Source: Larix sibirica (lineage: Eukaryota > Streptophyta > Pinopsida > Pinales > Pinaceae). Taken from it: 12,383 nt of DNA. The stretch lies in contig NWUY0300024960.1 of assembly GCA_004151065.3 (NCBI GenBank), positions 8,208-20,590 on the forward strand, in the 5' to 3' direction. This document shows positions 1-8,136 of the stretch, piece by piece (the stretch's first letter is position 1; the number at the start of each line of letters is the position of its first letter). The position numbers were made by a program, and so were the translations under genes. The notes beneath the pieces were generated by a model, which ran no database searches, had not been told where the DNA came from, and saw only the letters and a program-made list of their open reading frames with translations.

Positions 1-99
1 GGGGTGTAGAATAGACGGTAAATGGGTGTACTGTTAAGGCACTCCTTGCATAAGTTCACTGGTTCGAAACTCCGTGGGTACGATCCTTACAAAAAAACA
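1..99 (+). mobile_element. tRNA-derived SINE-like unit, cut by window edge
   Basis: Positions 23-40 resemble the internal A box of Ser/Leu-type tRNAs and end in GTTAAGGC. Positions 61-73 (GGTTCGAAACTCC) are a near-perfect RNA polymerase III B box. The 28 bases between GTTAAGGC and GGTTCGAA are close to the spacing in the SINE-like head at 7332-7387 (33). The unit ends near an A-run at 91-97, as SINEs often do. It does not fold as a complete tRNA by eye, so I read it as a SINE head or a decayed tRNA relic. The left boundary may lie outside the window. Confidence 0.4.
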
Positions 100-1080
100 T
101 TAAATAAAAGAGAACATCGTTATACACATATAGTTATATATTCAATGTAAAGAATACAATCAACATTTTTAAAATACAAACAAACTCTCATGATCTCCTT
201 TATGAAACACAAAGCTAGATAATACCTAAAACACCATGTGATGAAAGAATTTGTCATCTTTGTGACACCAAGAGGGTTGGAAAGGAAAATCGTTTTCTCA
301 TAATATTTGTTATATAATACCGACTTTCCTAACCTTTTAACACATGACAACTTTGGTGATTTAAAAATGTTTTTCTTAAAGATTTTTGAACATAAAAATA
401 AAATCTTAAAGAAAACCAAGTAACTCATAAATAGACTCTTAGCCAATCTAATTGCACTTAAACTTCTTTCCCAGAAAGTGTGTTTCATTAATACACATTA
501 AAATCAAGCCACATAATTATTATAAAAAAGTGAATTTATAATTAATACACTAATCAAATCATAATTAAGATTGATTTGAAATTGTTAAAAAATATAATAT
601 TATTAATATAAACATTCTTGCGAGTGGTGCAATTTACATTTTTGCTATTCATAAACTTATGGATTGCAATTTGTTATTTTTATTTTTTTGAACAATATTA
701 AATTTAACTATGATCAATAATATTTTATAAAAACTGAAATGTTATAAAAATATGGCACCAAGAAACATGCATGAGTATTTGCTTCCAAAAATATTTTTGA
801 TATTATAGATATGGAAGTGATCGTGTTGCTTTATTAAATTTATTTATATGGTTTAAATTGGGAATAACGAATCTTGTTGTACGTTTGGTTTCAATATTAA
901 TGTGAGCATATAAAATGATATGTATTTTTAAATATTTTAAAAAAATTATGTCAAAATTAAATTTAGAAATATAAAGAAATACTAAATGCATATGTTGATC
1001 CTTCAACAATTTGTTGGAATTTTCCAGCCTTTATTTTATGTTAATATTTTACATGAATATATTAACATGGTGGATAATTG
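100..1080. other. AT-rich non-coding stretch
   Basis: This long A/T-rich stretch has many homopolymer runs. The open frames in it, 120-488 and 803-1009 on the minus strand, are Phe/Ile/Lys/Tyr/Asn-rich in the way random AT-rich DNA gives. I recognise no domain, RNA gene or repeat family here. Confidence 0.6.
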
Positions 1081-1116
1081 AACATTACGAGGCACTTCTC
1101 ACTCCAACGGTCGACA

Positions 1117-1314
1117 ATGGACTCTAGAATGGAGGATGTCGAAGGTAATACATGAGACTTGGGTGGGCATACTGAAGCGATAAGAATTGACTTGGACAAA
1201 ATACTGAGCACGGATAGGTGCAATCATGGCCAGTCTTCTCGGTATGTGGAAGTCAGAGGAATGGAGGAGGATTCAGTGTACCTACCAACCAAGTATTCTG
1301 CCAGAAATGGTTAA
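1117..1314 (+). other. short coding-like fragment, unrecognised
   Basis: A frame beginning at ATG 1117 runs 65 codons to TAA 1312-1314, broken once by TGA at 1153-1155. Its base use is more balanced than the flanks, and its product is rich in acidic and polar residues (MDSRMEDVEGNT before the break; a run IRIDLDKILSTDR after it). It is followed by a pyrimidine tract ending in TTTTATTTCAG at 1367-1377, which looks like a 3' splice site, and a weak donor GTTAAG starts at 1310. Joining those sites would give a stop almost at once. I do not recognise the protein. It could be a captured exon fragment, retroelement debris or chance. Confidence 0.2.
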
Positions 1315-1639
1315 GCTTGATAGTTTTACCCTCTAATTATGTATATTTTATGTAGTATAAGTGTATTTTTATTTCAGGGTAGTGTGTGTGAATCTATAGT
1401 ACTCGCAGGATAACTATTTTTATAGATAATTTACGCAATAAGGTCTATGAACCAGAAACTGCAATTTTGGGGGAATATGTTTTGAATATCTGTTATGTTG
1501 AAAAACTTGGTTTTTTTTTGTACTCGATGGATGTGTTCATCTCTTTTAATACGCAATTACAAATAGTTCCTATTTAAAAAATAAAAATAAATCCAACATA
1601 AGTATAAAGTAGTATGAGTCTAAATCATATAGATATGAT
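1315..1639. other. AT-rich non-coding stretch
   Basis: Apart from the possible splice acceptor at 1367-1377, this holds only A/T-rich sequence with T-runs (1510-1518) and A-runs. No gene, repeat family or RNA is recognised. Confidence 0.5.
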
Positions 1640-2290
1640 TCATCCTTCGTTGAGGATTTCTTGAAATTTTTGTTGATTTAAACCCTTAAAAGGACCCCTA
1701 ATATCAAATGTTTTACATAGCATAAGATAAATTGGGACTAGTAAAACAACATGCTTGTTGTGCTCTTCGTCTTGATCGACACTAGTGGGTTGTGATTCTC
1801 GCTTCTTCAAGTCCATGTCCTCTACCATTCGATGAACTATTTCTTCTTCTCCGAGTTGGGCCATGGGCATAACCCATAGACATTCTAACATTGGAAGTAG
1901 CAAAGTGGGAATTGTTACTAAAATTACAAACCATGTTCCTTAGCATAGAGAATTTTGCTCACAAAACTTGAATTTGCCTCTTATATTGCAAGAGGGTTTC
2001 CATAATCATAGCATTTTGAGTGGTGCATTGGTGTTCATTATGATGAACCTTAGTTGTGATTGAAAATATGTATGTTCTATTGTTATTGATATAGTGTTCA
2101 AGCCTTTGAAGAACTTTGTGAATCTCTTGTATGCCCCTATGGAAATTCCCATGATTCCTCTGGCAATCCAATAGCTCCAAAGGTACTCAGTGAAAAATAG
2201 GTACCAAATGCCACCCCAAACACAATCAATGAGATTTACTAACCTCAGATAAAGGAAGTACATGATACCCAAATTCATGTACAAGCTCAA
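1640..2290 (-). pseudogene. coding-like debris on minus strand, unrecognised
   Basis: Several minus-strand frames follow each other: 2290 to 2006, 2180 to 1959 and 1903 to 1640. The 1903-1640 product is hydrophilic and charged, with EEEIVHRMVEDMDLKKRE near its start. The 2180-1959 product is rich in Gln, Asn, His and Glu and could form a helix (RGIQEIHKVLQRLEHYINNN). The overlapping 2290-2006 frame is Trp/Tyr/Leu-rich and is probably a shadow. Charged, coiled-coil-like pieces in shifting frames would fit a frameshifted ORF, perhaps from a retroelement, but I find no diagnostic motif and name no family. Confidence 0.25.
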
Positions 2291-2742
2291 TGGAGAGATA
2301 AACCTTGAAAATCCCTAACTCACTAGACTAGAATTTTTTTAGAAGATCAACAATGCCTTGAAAACATGAACTAAAATTGAATTGGATAGCAGTGACGAAC
2401 ACATAAACATTCGTAGAATATTATAATGAGAGAACCTACCACCTGCTAAAAGGGAAATGAAACGTACATAACTCATGACTACTAGGAGCACAAAGATCCC
2501 CAACTTGAGAGAGTGGTTTGCTCAAAGTTCCCCATGATGACAGGCTGAATCCACTATAGGATAAAACCAACAAAACCAACCGAAGGCTAGATCCTGAACC
2601 CGCAGAGTTAATAGAATGACACTTACCAAGAATTCAAGTAGTGTTAGAGAAGGTGACCACAAAGCTTCAGGAGTTCCCTCTCCCAACTTTGTTCCCACTA
2701 CTAACGTACCCTCCATAATCCCACTTGCAAAATAAATTAAGA
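2291..2742. other. stretch without a recognised gene
   Basis: A minus-strand open frame at 2522-2746 gives a hydrophobic product with a Gly/Glu-rich start (GIMEGTLVVGTKLGEGTPEA) and a long aliphatic and aromatic run after it. It lies immediately downstream of the LINE RNase H remnant on the same strand, so it could be the LINE 3' region or flanking host DNA. No domain is recognised. Confidence 0.35.
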
Positions 2743-3219
2743 TCAAATTAGTTCAAAACATCGACAATGAGTTAAGGCTAGCATGTGTGGTGATATCGTG
2801 AGGATGATGCACAAAACATCCCACGTCCTTTTGAATGCTGTGTGCCTTGTATGACATGTCATCTTGTTTATATTAAACGACATGGACATCGTGCAAGCTA
2901 TGACATTCTTCATAACCTTTGGGGATGGCTTGGAATTCAACCCCCCATTTTTCTTTAACACTCCTTGACTCAATCTCAAAGTTTTGTTGGCATGTTTGTT
3001 TGCTTCACGAATATGATCCCTTAAAACATGGAAAAGCTTGATATCTTTGAAACAATGACTTTCCATTTTGATTCTTGTGATAGGACAGGCCAATTTACCA
3101 TCTAACAAGATTTTTAAGTTATTCAAAAAATTGATAACAATTATTAAGTCTCCAATAACTATAAAGATTTCACCCTAATTGAATTGAATAACTATAAAGA
3201 TTCCACCCTAACTGAATTG
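2743..3219 (-). pseudogene. LINE-type RNase H domain remnant
   Basis: Read right to left, the frame gives IFIVIGDLIIVINFL, matching the strand, Gly-Asp and following helix of the RNase H domain (RVT_3 type) at the end of plant LINE ORF2. The Asp codon is at 3148-3150; the usual neighbour Ser is Leu. About 40 codons later comes HIREANKHANKTL (Arg codon 3007-3009, Asn 2998-3000), equivalent to the family's H-x-x-REAN-x-x-A-D-x-L motif, with Asn where Asp is usual. The frame continues to a stop at 2743. Upstream the domain is damaged: a 33-bp tandem duplication (3154-3219) repeats the strand before the Gly-Asp and carries a stop, and beyond it lies a TA microsatellite. No RT or zinc-binding region of this copy is visible, so it is a fragment. 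The family call is firm; the left boundary is not. Confidence 0.65.
3154..3219. repeat. 33-bp tandem duplication (2 copies)
   Basis: Copies 3154-3186 and 3187-3219 match at 31 of 33 positions; both differences are T/C transitions. The unit is 11 codons and keeps the RNase H frame on the minus strand, doubling the IFIVI strand. Confidence 0.9.
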
Positions 3220-3240
3220 TCAAATTTTAGTACCTAAAAA

Positions 3241-3257
3241 TATATATATATATATAT
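3241..3257. repeat. TA dinucleotide microsatellite
   Basis: An uninterrupted TA run of eight and a half units, in an A/T-rich stretch just upstream (in minus-strand terms) of the RNase H remnant. Confidence 0.95.
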
Positions 3258-4067
3258 CTACCTAATTATTTGTGATTATCCCCCAACCTTATTCATAATT
3301 CATAATTAAAAATTCAATTATAATTTTTTATTATTAAAATAAAAAATAATCCTCTCCACCTCCACCTTCACCGGTTAATTCTAAATATACCACTAATGTA
3401 TCAATTTTGATTTTTTAAACATATTTATCAAAATTCATCATGGGTACATAAATGATTGATTAGATTAATGGAATCAAACATACGAATAGCTCCTCCCTTA
3501 TCTTATATAAATCTCTATCATTCAATCGCATCTTAGTGATGTGCTTAAATAATTTTATGTTTAAATATTAAGTAAATATTTTATATTATTTCTATTTCTT
3601 CTTTTCACATGGAGGTAGTTAAGAAGAGGAACATGAATGGAAGCTCCTTAAAAGAATTTATCATTTCTATACATTAAAATAATTGTGTCTTGTTATATAT
3701 ATCTATTTGGATTACACTGCATATATCCCACCAAGTCCCAGTGTGTAGAAGAATTGGTTACATTATTAGCATCTCAGTGTCATGTTATGTATGCCCACGT
3801 GCTGAGAGATGGGGACATGCCCATAACTTGTGGGGAACAACAATAAAGAAGCCATTTTATCAAGAAACACCGACACCCAAGGTCACTGTCTAGGTTAGTT
3901 GAATACAGATAGTCTCGTTTGGATAATAATTAATAAAACATTAACGGTTTCATATCCAATTATATGATAACATAATTGAATCCTCCAGTGTTGTTCCCTA
4001 GACATCCCTTGTGGCCTCCAATTTAGGTACAGAATGTTTTATACCATAGTCCTTAAAAATGTATGTA

Positions 4068-4155
4068 CAATGCACACTTTCCCCTAGGTGATTTCTTAAT
4101 AATATGCCTAGCAATGCTCACTTTTCCCTTGGGGATTTGTTAATAGTATGCCGGT
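4068..4155. repeat. 44-bp diverged tandem duplication
   Basis: Copies begin at 4068 and 4112 (both CAATGC). They share the order of CACTTT, GATTT, TTAATA and TATGCC blocks and differ at about eight of 44 positions, so this is an older event than the other duplications. Confidence 0.75.
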
Positions 4156-4326
4156 ACAAAAACTTCATGTTTTTTAAACATAAATTTGGGAGGGGAATCA
4201 TTTAGTGGGGTCATGAAAAGCGTAAAGAAGAGTGCATTTCCCTAGGAGCAACTAACTACTATTTGTATGGGGTCTTCTCGATGGTTCCATAAAGGGGTGG
4301 GAGGGAGTATCACTTGATGTGGAATT

Positions 4327-4338
4327 CTCTCTCTCTCT
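4327..4338. repeat. CT microsatellite
   Basis: Six uninterrupted CT units. Confidence 0.9.
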
Positions 4339-4552
4339 GTCTTCACGTGGCCAATTCACACCCCCCAAATATTCAACAACCCCACTAACTTATAGAAAGA
4401 CCNGCAAGGAAACCGTGGTCAGTGATGGTTGGGAATGAGCGTGGAGCTAGAATTGGTGTTAGACTGGATCGGTGCTCCATGGTCATTAAGAGTAGTAGGT
4501 GTTGAGAAACATTGGTAGGTTGAGAGTGTAGGGAAGGATAGGTGTTGTGCAA

Positions 4553-4924
4553 TTATTCTATAGTCGAGGTCAGGGTGAAGGAAGGTAGAGAGGGTTTGTC
4601 AATGAAACAAGGAGGAGGTTGAGCAAGATCGCTTGATTGAACATAGGAGAGTCTAATAGCGGTAGAGGAATGTTGTGTACCTTGATGAGGGGGAACATAG
4701 AGTGGTATATCAAGAGCTTGAGGGGAGGTCGGGAATACATGAGATAGTATTTTCTTGGGTTTGGGTGAAGGATTGGTGGATGGAGTTAGGGGAGCAAGTT
4801 GGGGAGGCAAGGTGGGATGACTAATAGTGGTAGTAAAGGATTGTGTATATCTATGAGGTGGAATATAGATGGATGGGGAAGAGAAAGAAGGTGGTGAAGG
4901 TGCAACGCGGGACAATGGTATCAT
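4553..4924 (-). pseudogene. Pro/Ser/Thr-rich tail of gypsy gag, with 56-residue repeat
   Basis: This 123-codon open frame is low in complexity and dominated by Pro, Ser, Thr, Leu and His. It contains two diverged copies of a 56-residue (168-bp) unit: compare YIPPHRYTQSFTTTISHP with YVPPHQGTQHSSTAIRLS. It lies downstream, on the same strand, of the gag remnant at 5030-5710. The plus-strand gag at 10048 also has a Pro/Ser/Asn-rich stretch before its zinc knuckle. I therefore read it as gag C-terminal linker or an untranslated internal region of that element. No zinc knuckle or protease motif is seen. The frame may be open only because of the biased composition, so coding status is doubtful. Confidence 0.35.
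4651..4855. repeat. 168-bp imperfect direct repeat (matched parts)
   Basis: A block starting GTCTAATAGCGGTAG at 4651 recurs as GACTAATAGTGGTAG at 4819, with the following TTGTGTA and GGGGGAACATAGA / GGTGGAATATAGA blocks in the same order. The 168-bp spacing equals 56 codons, keeping frame in the minus-strand open frame. Confidence 0.6.
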
Positions 4925-5029
4925 GGGGGGATGGGGTTGTTAGAGAAGGGATGACTTCTTGTTGAAGTGGGTGGGATTAGGGTAGGAAAAGAAGGGAAAC
5001 TAGGGTAGTGTGTAAACCGAAGTTCTACA

Positions 5030-5710
5030 ACAATGGCTCAAATAAAGGCCTTGTCCAGCGTGTCTCTTGAACAAGGCCACTTCATTGCAAAAAGCACTTT
5101 ATAATCTAGAATTAAACTTGAGAATAAGTAACTCTTCGAAGTCTCAAATCTAGAGATGAACCATGACTTTGGTAAAGATTCCAATATACTATTGAACACT
5201 TTGGCTTAGAGATTGGTGAAGCTGGAACCACTGGAATATCAAATTCTGCAGGTATCGGAGAGGATAGAAACGACTGCAGAGCTTGGCAGAAGGCATCCCA
5301 AGCAGAACTAAGATGATGCTCAGAGTGAAATTTCCATCATCTGAGGGTTACATTTTCTAGCTTGCATTCTGCAAGCTTCAAGTGTTGTTGATCTCCAATG
5401 ATGTGTGGTCATAGTTTAAAGTAGGCAATGAGGTTGCATCTCCATGAGTCAAGAAGCTCACCCTGCATTTGACCTCCATACTTGGGCAGAGAGTTACATG
5501 TCTAGTTGAAAAGGATTGAGAGCCTGCATTTGTTGGTATATCAGCTTTGTAAGAGATAGAGCAAGCTTCTACATTGTTCATGAATGCGTTGATTCCTCAA
5601 TAGCTTAAGAAGAGGCACAACCACAATGTGGAGGCATATGGTGAAAGGTTGAGAGAAGGATGTCCGAGGCTCCGATGTGTATTATTGTTGCTAATACTCC
5701 TAGAATCCAT
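5030..5710 (-). pseudogene. Ty3/gypsy gag remnant (minus strand)
   Basis: A probable start ATG lies at 5708-5710 (MDSRSISNNN), with an in-frame TGA before the MNNVEACS stretch at 5581. After a frameshift near 5485 comes LPKYGGQM (5466-5483 region), the usual entry to the plant retrotransposon gag fold, then LIAYF, a tryptophan block and WDAFCQALQ. A second shift near 5270 leads to FYPLRYLQNL (Phe codon 5267-5269), QWFQL (Trp 5228-5230), LSQSVQ, IFTKVMVHL and LILKFN, the standard order of the Retrotrans_gag domain. At least six stops and two frameshifts make it dead. It closely resembles the plus-strand gag at 10048, including 17 of 18 identical bases around PKYGGQ. Gag forms the particle that packages element RNA. 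The family call is strong; the ends are approximate. Confidence 0.8.
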
Positions 5711-5820
5711 TGTGGTTTAAAAAATGCTTCCATTTGAACAAATTGAAAATATCTTCTCTTGAGTAGAAAAGAGGTGTAAAATCCTCAGAGTTTGCAATGC
5801 CATTTTCATAGTGTTTTACA

Positions 5821-5850
5821 CACAAAGGGATTGCTCACAAAGGGAATTTA
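5821..5850. repeat. 15-bp tandem duplication
   Basis: CACAAAGGGATTGCT is followed directly by CACAAAGGGAATTTA. The first ten bases match exactly and the rest is diverged. Confidence 0.6.
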
Positions 5851-6063
5851 GAGAAAACCTAAAGCACATAATCACTTTATCTTCCCTTAATATAATTTAC
5901 TAACTCACAAAAATCTAGCTAGCTAAGAATGTCCACTCAGAAGGGTGTCAAAATCAAAGAACCCACATACTACTAACTAGAACTTAAGAATAACCTTGTA
6001 TCATATCCTCATAGTATTGTGTCTCAAATTTGTGGTTGCTTGAAGTATGACGATTGTGGCCTC

Positions 6064-6129
6064 TAGAATGCCACAGCTCCGAAAATGGAATACCTATAGA
6101 ATTCCACAGCTCCGAAAATGGAATACCTC
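6064..6129. repeat. 33-bp tandem duplication
   Basis: Copies 6064-6096 and 6097-6129 match at 31 of 33 positions. On the minus strand the unit is 11 codons, giving GIPFSELWNSI then GIPFSELWHSR. Confidence 0.9.
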
Positions 6130-6429
6130 TTGGTACATAAACTTTTGTGGTGACAAAGTTGCAGCGGGGCAAATTTAGGGTTTATGCAAGGGTGGGGAAA
6201 TGATCATGAGAGGAGGGGTGGCTTAAGGGCATACAAGGCCATAACAAGGCCGAAGAAACTAAATTTAACTACGGATTAAGTGATACGAAGAAAATATAGC
6301 TCAAGGATCTACAAAGGGTGGGAGGTTCAACCAAGAATGTAGCTAACACGGGAGAAAATGCATGAAGAATGGAGTGTGCTAGGGTTTAGGGTTGTTGGAT
6401 CCAAAGAATAAAAGACAACCTGATGCATA

Positions 6430-6531
6430 CCTAGTCCACGAGTCTTATAAGTTGGATAACTACCCAAGGATGGTGAAAACCCTAGTCCACGAATCTTGTA
6501 AGTTGGATAACTACCCAAGGATGGTGAAAAC
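6430..6531. repeat. 51-bp tandem duplication
   Basis: Copies 6430-6480 and 6481-6531 match at 49 of 51 positions; both differences are transitions. On the minus strand the unit is 17 codons, doubling the peptide SLGSYPTYK-x-RGLG. Confidence 0.95.
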
Positions 6532-6589
6532 CCTGGGCTACTATGTATGAGACCTGCGGAAAAGGACTCGACTGGACTGGAGCATCCAT

Positions 6590-7180
6590 GCTTTGAGAAT
6601 GTCTTGAGCGGTAACGCTAATGACTACAAAAGTCAACGACTATTCTTTAAAAAAGATTGGTTGCTCCTTGCTTTTCACGTTATAGAAAAGATGAAGTGAT
6701 GGGTTCTGTGTCTCAACAAATCGACGAAAAAAAATTTGTTCTCAAGCCACATTTATTTGTCGTTACACTGAAACCCAACCCAAAGTCCTAGTTTAAGCCA
6801 GCCATGAGTTTGTATCAGCGTTGAAAGGAGGAATGGAGATCGGTTCGGATCACTGGAGGAGTGAATGAACGTCAAACATATCATCAGATTTTTATATATG
6901 ATGTTTCTAATATGAGTGTTCTGTATCCGTCGATCGTCAATATTGTTGTATAACGAACTACGCAGTGCTAAAAAAAGCGTAGATGTAACCTTGCTGCGTC
7001 ATGTGTCTGTAGTGAATGTGTGCCAGGGATGGTGAATTATGAGGATAGTTCAGCAGTAGAAAATGAATTTGTGGAGGGTGAATCTCAACAGAGGGGCACA
7101 TTCAGCAATCTCTCGTGGAGCTGGTGTGAGCAGAAGAGGTAGTTTCCCTGAACGCTGAGTGATGTCATATGTAATACATC
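6590..7180 (+). other. CpG-retaining segment with possible decayed reading frame
   Basis: By eye this segment holds about 20 CpG sites in 590 bases, against only a few per 700 bases in the retroelement sequence to the right. One plus-strand frame reads on from about 6680 to the TAG at 7143, with four internal stops. It includes DEVMGSVSQQIDEKKFVLKP, RITGGVNERQTYHQIFIYD, a Cys-rich patch CNLAASCVCSEC and an acidic patch. The GG-x(6)-Y-x(6)-YD spacing is faintly like a kelch repeat, but one motif is not enough to name a family. It could be a recent gene fragment or pseudogene, an unmethylated regulatory segment, or unrelated repeat sequence. I do not recognise it. Confidence 0.3.
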
Positions 7181-7282
7181 TTGCGACTTTTTTACCTTTC
7201 TTAACTGGTTGGGGAGATGGTGGTTAACATTGGGGTTAGTCTTGATCTAGGTCATAAATCCATCTTTAGAGTGTGGAGATTC

Positions 7283-7380
7283 TTAGAGATTTTTAGTTAG
7301 GACATGTGTTATCTCCATGGAGGTTACAGGTTTAGAGATTTTTAGTTAAAACATGTGTTATCTCTGTGGAGGTCACAGAT
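7283..7380. repeat. 49-bp tandem duplication of SINE head
   Basis: Copies 7283-7331 and 7332-7380 match at 43 of 49 positions, and all six differences are transitions (C/T or G/A), as expected if methylated cytosines decayed after the duplication. Confidence 0.9.
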
Positions 7381-7496
7381 TCAAAACTGGTGGGGTAGGG
7401 TTGCTCATTGGCCCGTTGTGACAAGGCTCGAAGGGTAGGAGACCCTTGGGATAGAGGCTCACCCTAGTGGGCTTCGAGATGTCTCGGCCCCTGCTG

Positions 7497-7588
7497 AGTC
7501 ATAAGTTACTGGTATATCTAGCTTGTGGGCTGTTGGATCCCAAGTCACAAGTTACTGGTATATATCATTTGTAAGATTTTGGATATAA
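7497..7588. repeat. 46-bp diverged tandem repeat in SINE body
   Basis: Copies 7497-7542 and 7543-7588 share AAGTTACTGGTATAT exactly and match at about 34 of 46 positions overall. The divergence suggests it is older than the head duplication, possibly a family feature. Confidence 0.75.
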
Positions 7589-7955
7589 CCTTGGGAGGTT
7601 GCTAAATTCCCATGGTTAAAAAAAAATGGTTTCGTATGATCTTTTATTATGGCAAATAGTGGAAATTAAATGTTTACTCTTTCTTTAATTAATAAATTAT
7701 ATTTTTTCATGACATTATAAAATGGTTCATTAATGGTTACATTGATTCTTTAGTTTTTCAAGGAATCCAAAGTTTGAATATGATAAAGATGATCATGCAA
7801 CTTGGAGAGTAGGAAGGGGGAATACAGTGAGAGTATGTGAAGATCATTGGATTTGGCTATAAAGGAAAATTTAGGTTTTCAAAAGAGCTTAAAAGTGATT
7901 TACACTTTATGGAAATTTTCTCACTTGAGAGAGCAACAAGATGGATGGAGCAAAG

Positions 7956-8038
7956 GTATGGCATCAAGACTGGAAAACAACATGAGAACTACAGGAGAGA
8001 AAATGTATGGCATCAAGACTAGAAAACAACATGAGATC
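7956..8038. repeat. 49-bp-spaced tandem duplication in LINE debris
   Basis: GTATGGCATCAAGACT at 7956 recurs at 8005. The first 38 bases match at 35 positions, after which the copies diverge. Confidence 0.85.
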
Positions 8039-8114
8039 TAAACCTATAGTGAGTAAGAACAAAAGAATGGCCCCAATATGTAATATTGTAAAAGCATAAT
8101 GCTTTAAAGCTATG

Positions 8115-8136
8115 TTAAATCGGTATTAAATCGGTA
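8115..8136. repeat. 11-bp perfect tandem duplication
   Basis: TTAAATCGGTA at 8115-8125 is repeated exactly at 8126-8136. Confidence 0.85.

Larger units (their letters stand above)
3258..4550. other. spacer without recognised genes
   Basis: The first part is A/T-rich. From about 4200 it becomes purine-rich on the plus strand, which is pyrimidine-rich on the minus strand, probably the downstream part of the gypsy remnant at 4553-5710. A plus-strand open frame at 3690-3893 has no recognisable features. The stretch includes the 44-bp duplication at 4068-4155, a CT tract at 4327-4338 and one undetermined base at 4403. No zinc knuckle, protease or RT motif was found on the minus strand here. Confidence 0.5.
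5711..6560 (-). other. presumed leader/LTR side of minus-strand gypsy element
   Basis: This lies upstream of the gag start on the minus strand, where the 5' leader and LTR are expected. It contains three small tandem duplications (5821, 6064, 6430) and a doubled plant-telomere-like motif, TAGGGTTTAGGGTT at 6380-6393, which on the minus strand is a telo-box of the type found in plant promoters. Minus-strand open frames at 5984-6172 and 6327-6518 are short and carry the duplications as in-frame peptide repeats. I could not find a clear LTR boundary or primer-binding site. Confidence 0.35.
7283..7626 (+). mobile_element. SINE-like element with doubled tRNA-like head
   Basis: The head has an A-box-like TAGTTAAAAC (7343-7352) and a B-box-like GATTCAAAAC (7378-7387), spaced as in tRNA-derived SINEs, then a non-tRNA body and an A-run at 7618-7626. 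The head occurs twice in tandem (49-bp unit). The body also has a diverged 46-bp internal repeat at 7497-7588. SINEs are transcribed by RNA polymerase III and mobilised by LINE proteins; none of that can be shown from one copy. No target-site duplication was found, so the exact ends are uncertain. Confidence 0.5.

Noticed and set aside
120-488. 122-residue open frame on the minus strand
   Set aside because: The composition (Phe, Ile, Lys, Cys, Tyr) is what A/T-rich DNA gives, and there is no motif or neighbour supporting a gene.
2006-2290. Trp/Tyr-rich minus-strand frame that could be a membrane protein
   Set aside because: It overlaps a more protein-like frame (2180-1959), and its aromatic-rich composition is typical of a shadow frame.
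3690-3893. 67-residue open frame on the plus strand
   Set aside because: It has no recognisable domain, no context and no coding-like bias beyond chance.
4403-4403. Undetermined base (n)
   Set aside because: This is a sequencing or assembly ambiguity, not biology; it lies outside any recognised domain.
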